NCBI GenBank assembly: GCA_902497035.1 | Contig: CABVDL010000109.1 | Location: 1-7,878, forward strand | From: an uncultured Prevotella sp. | GTDB lineage: Bacteria; Bacteroidota; Bacteroidia; Bacteroidales; Bacteroidaceae | Direction of reading: 5' to 3' | DNA: 7,878 nucleotides | Part shown: in pieces, positions 6,796-7,878 of the stretch | Numbering within the stretch: position 1 is the stretch's first letter | Layout of the letters: every line of letters starts with the position of its first letter | Program-made: the position numbers and the translations under genes | Notes under the pieces: generated by a model | The model's input: only the letters and a program-made list of their open reading frames with translations | Told to the model about the DNA's origin: nothing | The model's database searches: none

Positions 6796-6806
6796 AAATG
6801 CAAACA
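6769..6806. repeat. 10-bp perfect inverted repeat bracketing the -7 element
   Basis: TGTTTGCATT at 6769-6778 and its exact complement AATGCAAACA at 6797-6806 are separated by 18 nt that contain the -7-like TATCCTTGC. The arm centres are 28 bp apart. A dyad placed across a promoter is what an operator for a dimeric repressor would look like. Since the left arm lies before the predicted transcription start, an RNA hairpin is less likely than a DNA site. No known regulator is identified. Confidence 0.55.
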
Positions 6807-6950
6807 CGTGAGCCGCGCAAGTGGCCGCGTGTAGGAGAATACACCACAGAGATGCAATTCGGCGGATGTGATACGACGCTGAAAGTGGTGGGACGGCTCT
6901 TCTCCTTAAAACAAGTTTTATTCACGCTGAGTCCCGTCTTGCAGCAATGA
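6798..6950 (+). CDS. Possible small protein or leader peptide (uncertain)
   Basis: A 50-codon frame from ATG 6798 (or 32 codons from ATG 6852, 15 nt after an AGGAG at 6833-6837) runs to TGA 6948-6950, 12 nt before the start of the barrel-protein gene. The predicted peptide has a basic start, a GEYTTEMQFGG centre (13-23), and an amphipathic end rich in Leu, Val and Phe with LKVVGRLFSLKQVLF at 28-42. It matches no family I can name. The frame opposite is also open (minus strand 6988-6749), so openness alone proves little. It could be a short gene, a leader ORF, or non-coding DNA. If transcription starts near 6801, only the shorter version is possible. Confidence 0.25.
   Translation: MQTREPRKWPRVGEYTTEMQFGGCDTTLKVVGRLFSLKQVLFTLSPVLQQ
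6804..6832 (+). other. Leader RNA hairpin upstream of the barrel-protein gene
   Basis: ACACGTG (6804-6810) pairs with CGCGTGT (6826-6832, one G-U pair), a bulged A6811 follows, and GCC (6812-6814) pairs with GGC (6823-6825) around an 8-nt loop. This gives ten pairs within 29 nt. It would be the first structure in a transcript from the candidate promoter, in front of the AGGAG at 6833-6837. The pairing is read by eye; function is unknown. Confidence 0.35.
6907..6920. repeat. Short palindrome TAAAAC-AA-GTTTTA in the leader
   Basis: A perfect 6-bp inverted repeat with a 2-nt spacer, 43 nt before the barrel-protein start. GGGAC at 6890-6894 and GTCCC at 6931-6935 could close an outer stem around it. 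As RNA a 2-nt loop is strained, so a DNA-binding site or chance occurrence is equally possible. Confidence 0.3.
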
Positions 6951-6962
6951 CACGATAATGAA

Positions 6963-7811
6963 ATGCGGTCAATTATCAGCACTGGCATCGTGGCGGCATT
7001 GCTGGCAGTAGTGTCGCCATCAGTGGCTCAGGAAGAGAGCGCATCCGCCTCTTCCGACAAAAACATCTTCAACCATCTCGCGGTAGGCGTGAACATCGGC
7101 ACGCCGGGCATCGGCATCGACGTCTCGGCACCGCTCACGCGCTATGTCGCCGTCAGGGCCGGCGTCAACTTCTTTCCCGTCATCAAGTGGAGCGACAGCT
7201 TCTATTTCGAGGGCGCCAGTGAGTACAACCGACTGCGCACCCAGCATCCGGAGCTCAACTTGCCGGAGACCTCGCTGGGCTACTCGGACAACATCGACTA
7301 TGAGGCTTCCACCCACAATACGACGGGACACGTGCTTTTTGACATTTATCCCGGAAAGAACGCCACTTTCCACTTCACCCTCGGGGCCTATTTCGGCGGC
7401 AGCAGCATCATCAAGGCCAAAAACAAGGAGCGGGGCATCTTCAAGGGCATCAGTGAGTATAACAACTATGTGGAGCAGCATCCCAATGCCGGATTAGACC
7501 CGATTGGGGTGGAGTTCGACGACAACTATCTCCTCAAGCCTGACGCTGACGGCAACGTGGAGGGCGACGTGCATGTGAGCGGTTTCCGTCCATACGTCGG
7601 CATTGGCGTGGGCCGTGCCGTCCCCGGCCACCGCATGGGCTTCCAGTTCGACTTTGGCGTGATGTTCTGGAACAAGCCGAAGGTCTATGGTCAGGGACAT
7701 GAGCTGACTAAAGAGTACGGCGATGATGAGGACGGCGACATCATGAATGTGACAAAGCACGTCATCGGCTACCCCGTCATCAACTTCCGTATTATCACGA
7801 AGATACTGTAA
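6963..7811 (+). CDS. Predicted secreted outer-membrane beta-barrel protein, function unknown
   Basis: 282-residue protein with a Sec signal peptide: short basic start, hydrophobic core (3-20) and a likely signal peptidase I site after SVA at 20-22, leaving a mature N-terminus beginning QEESASAS. The mature part has alternating hydrophobic/aromatic strands separated by polar loops, e.g. HLAVGVNIGTPGIGIDV (38-54), YVAVRAGVNFFP (61-72), FHFTLGAYFGGSSII (136-150), PYVGIGVGRAV (210-220), MGFQFDFGVMFW (225-236) and a final PVINFRIITKIL, the pattern of small Bacteroidetes outer-membrane barrels of about eight to ten strands. Two loops carry a duplicated SEYN-x4-QHP motif (86-96 and 164-174); Asp/Glu-rich loops (252-259) may bind cations. 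No enzyme or receptor function is evident. ATG 6963 gives the signal peptide; the ATG at 6958 is in another frame. No SusC/SusD partner is nearby, so it appears to be a single gene. Confidence 0.8.
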   Translation: MRSIISTGIVAALLAVVSPSVAQEESASASSDKNIFNHLAVGVNIGTPGIGIDVSAPLTRYVAVRAGVNFFPVIKWSDSFYFEGASEYNRLRTQHPELNLPETSLGYSDNIDYEASTHNTTGHVLFDIYPGKNATFHFTLGAYFGGSSIIKAKNKERGIFKGISEYNNYVEQHPNAGLDPIGVEFDDNYLLKPDADGNVEGDVHVSGFRPYVGIGVGRAVPGHRMGFQFDFGVMFWNKPKVYGQGHELTKEYGDDEDGDIMNVTKHVIGYPVINFRIITKIL

Positions 7812-7878
7812 CCATAGGGCTTCTCTGTTTTCCCTGACCTCGTCAATGCGTCACCGGTGACAGTGTAGTGGCCGGCCT
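7812..7878. other. Intergenic tail with 12-bp palindrome
   Basis: After the barrel-protein stop there is no gene start within the window. GTCACCGGTGAC at 7850-7861 is a perfect 12-bp palindrome, followed by GTGGCCGGC at 7868-7876. The same two blocks, TCACCGG and GTGGCCGGC, occur in the same order at 28-34 and 41-49 at the other end of the window. An AGGG/CCCT pairing just after the stop (7816-7819 with 7832-7835) is too short to call a terminator. Confidence 0.4.

Noticed and set aside
6636..6962. 6S RNA, tRNA or known riboswitch in the gap
   Set aside because: No cloverleaf, no long bulged rod and no recognised aptamer core could be drawn by eye. Only local hairpins are seen.

Overview
The window looks like a piece of a GC-rich Bacteroidales chromosome, most plausibly from a Prevotella-type species. 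The evidence is the kind of proteins encoded (Bacteroidetes-style ManC, a long RluA-family enzyme with an N-terminal extension, an AspT/YidE-type transporter with two RCK_C domains, a small outer-membrane barrel protein), starts that mostly lack Shine-Dalgarno sequences, and promoter-like TAnnTTTG elements. The species is inferred; no rRNA or other marker gene is present.

Layout. Positions 1-127 hold no recognisable complete gene. They carry a compact GC-rich repeat/hairpin cluster just beyond the end of ribD. Positions 128-5367 are a tightly packed minus-strand cluster, transcribed right to left: a pyridoxal/pyridoxamine kinase (5367-4549), an AspT/YidE-family transporter (4542-2881), an RluA-family pseudouridine synthase with a long N-terminal extension (2874-1111) and ribD (1099-128). 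The gaps are 6, 6 and 11 nt, so one transcript from a promoter near 5390 is the simplest reading. Positions 5368-5546 are an AT-rich divergent promoter region. On the plus strand follow a monofunctional mannose-1-phosphate guanylyltransferase (5547-6635), a strong hairpin (6660-6694), a 327-nt non-genic stretch with a cluster of regulatory-looking signals and a possible tiny ORF, and a predicted secreted beta-barrel protein (6963-7811). The last 67 nt contain a 12-nt palindrome.

How the genes work together. The minus-strand cluster joins vitamin B6 salvage (kinase) and riboflavin synthesis (RibD) with an RNA-modification enzyme and a transporter of unknown substrate. FMN made from riboflavin is the cofactor of the PNP/PMP oxidase that acts after the kinase in B6 salvage, so a cofactor theme is plausible but not proven. 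ManC supplies GDP-mannose for surface glycans and appears to stand alone. No phage, CRISPR, insertion sequence, toxin-antitoxin or defence gene is visible. The points most worth following are the unexplained non-coding structures (1-127 and 6636-6962), a seven-residue gap and a 15-bp coding minisatellite in the pseudouridine synthase, and a duplicated loop motif in the barrel protein.
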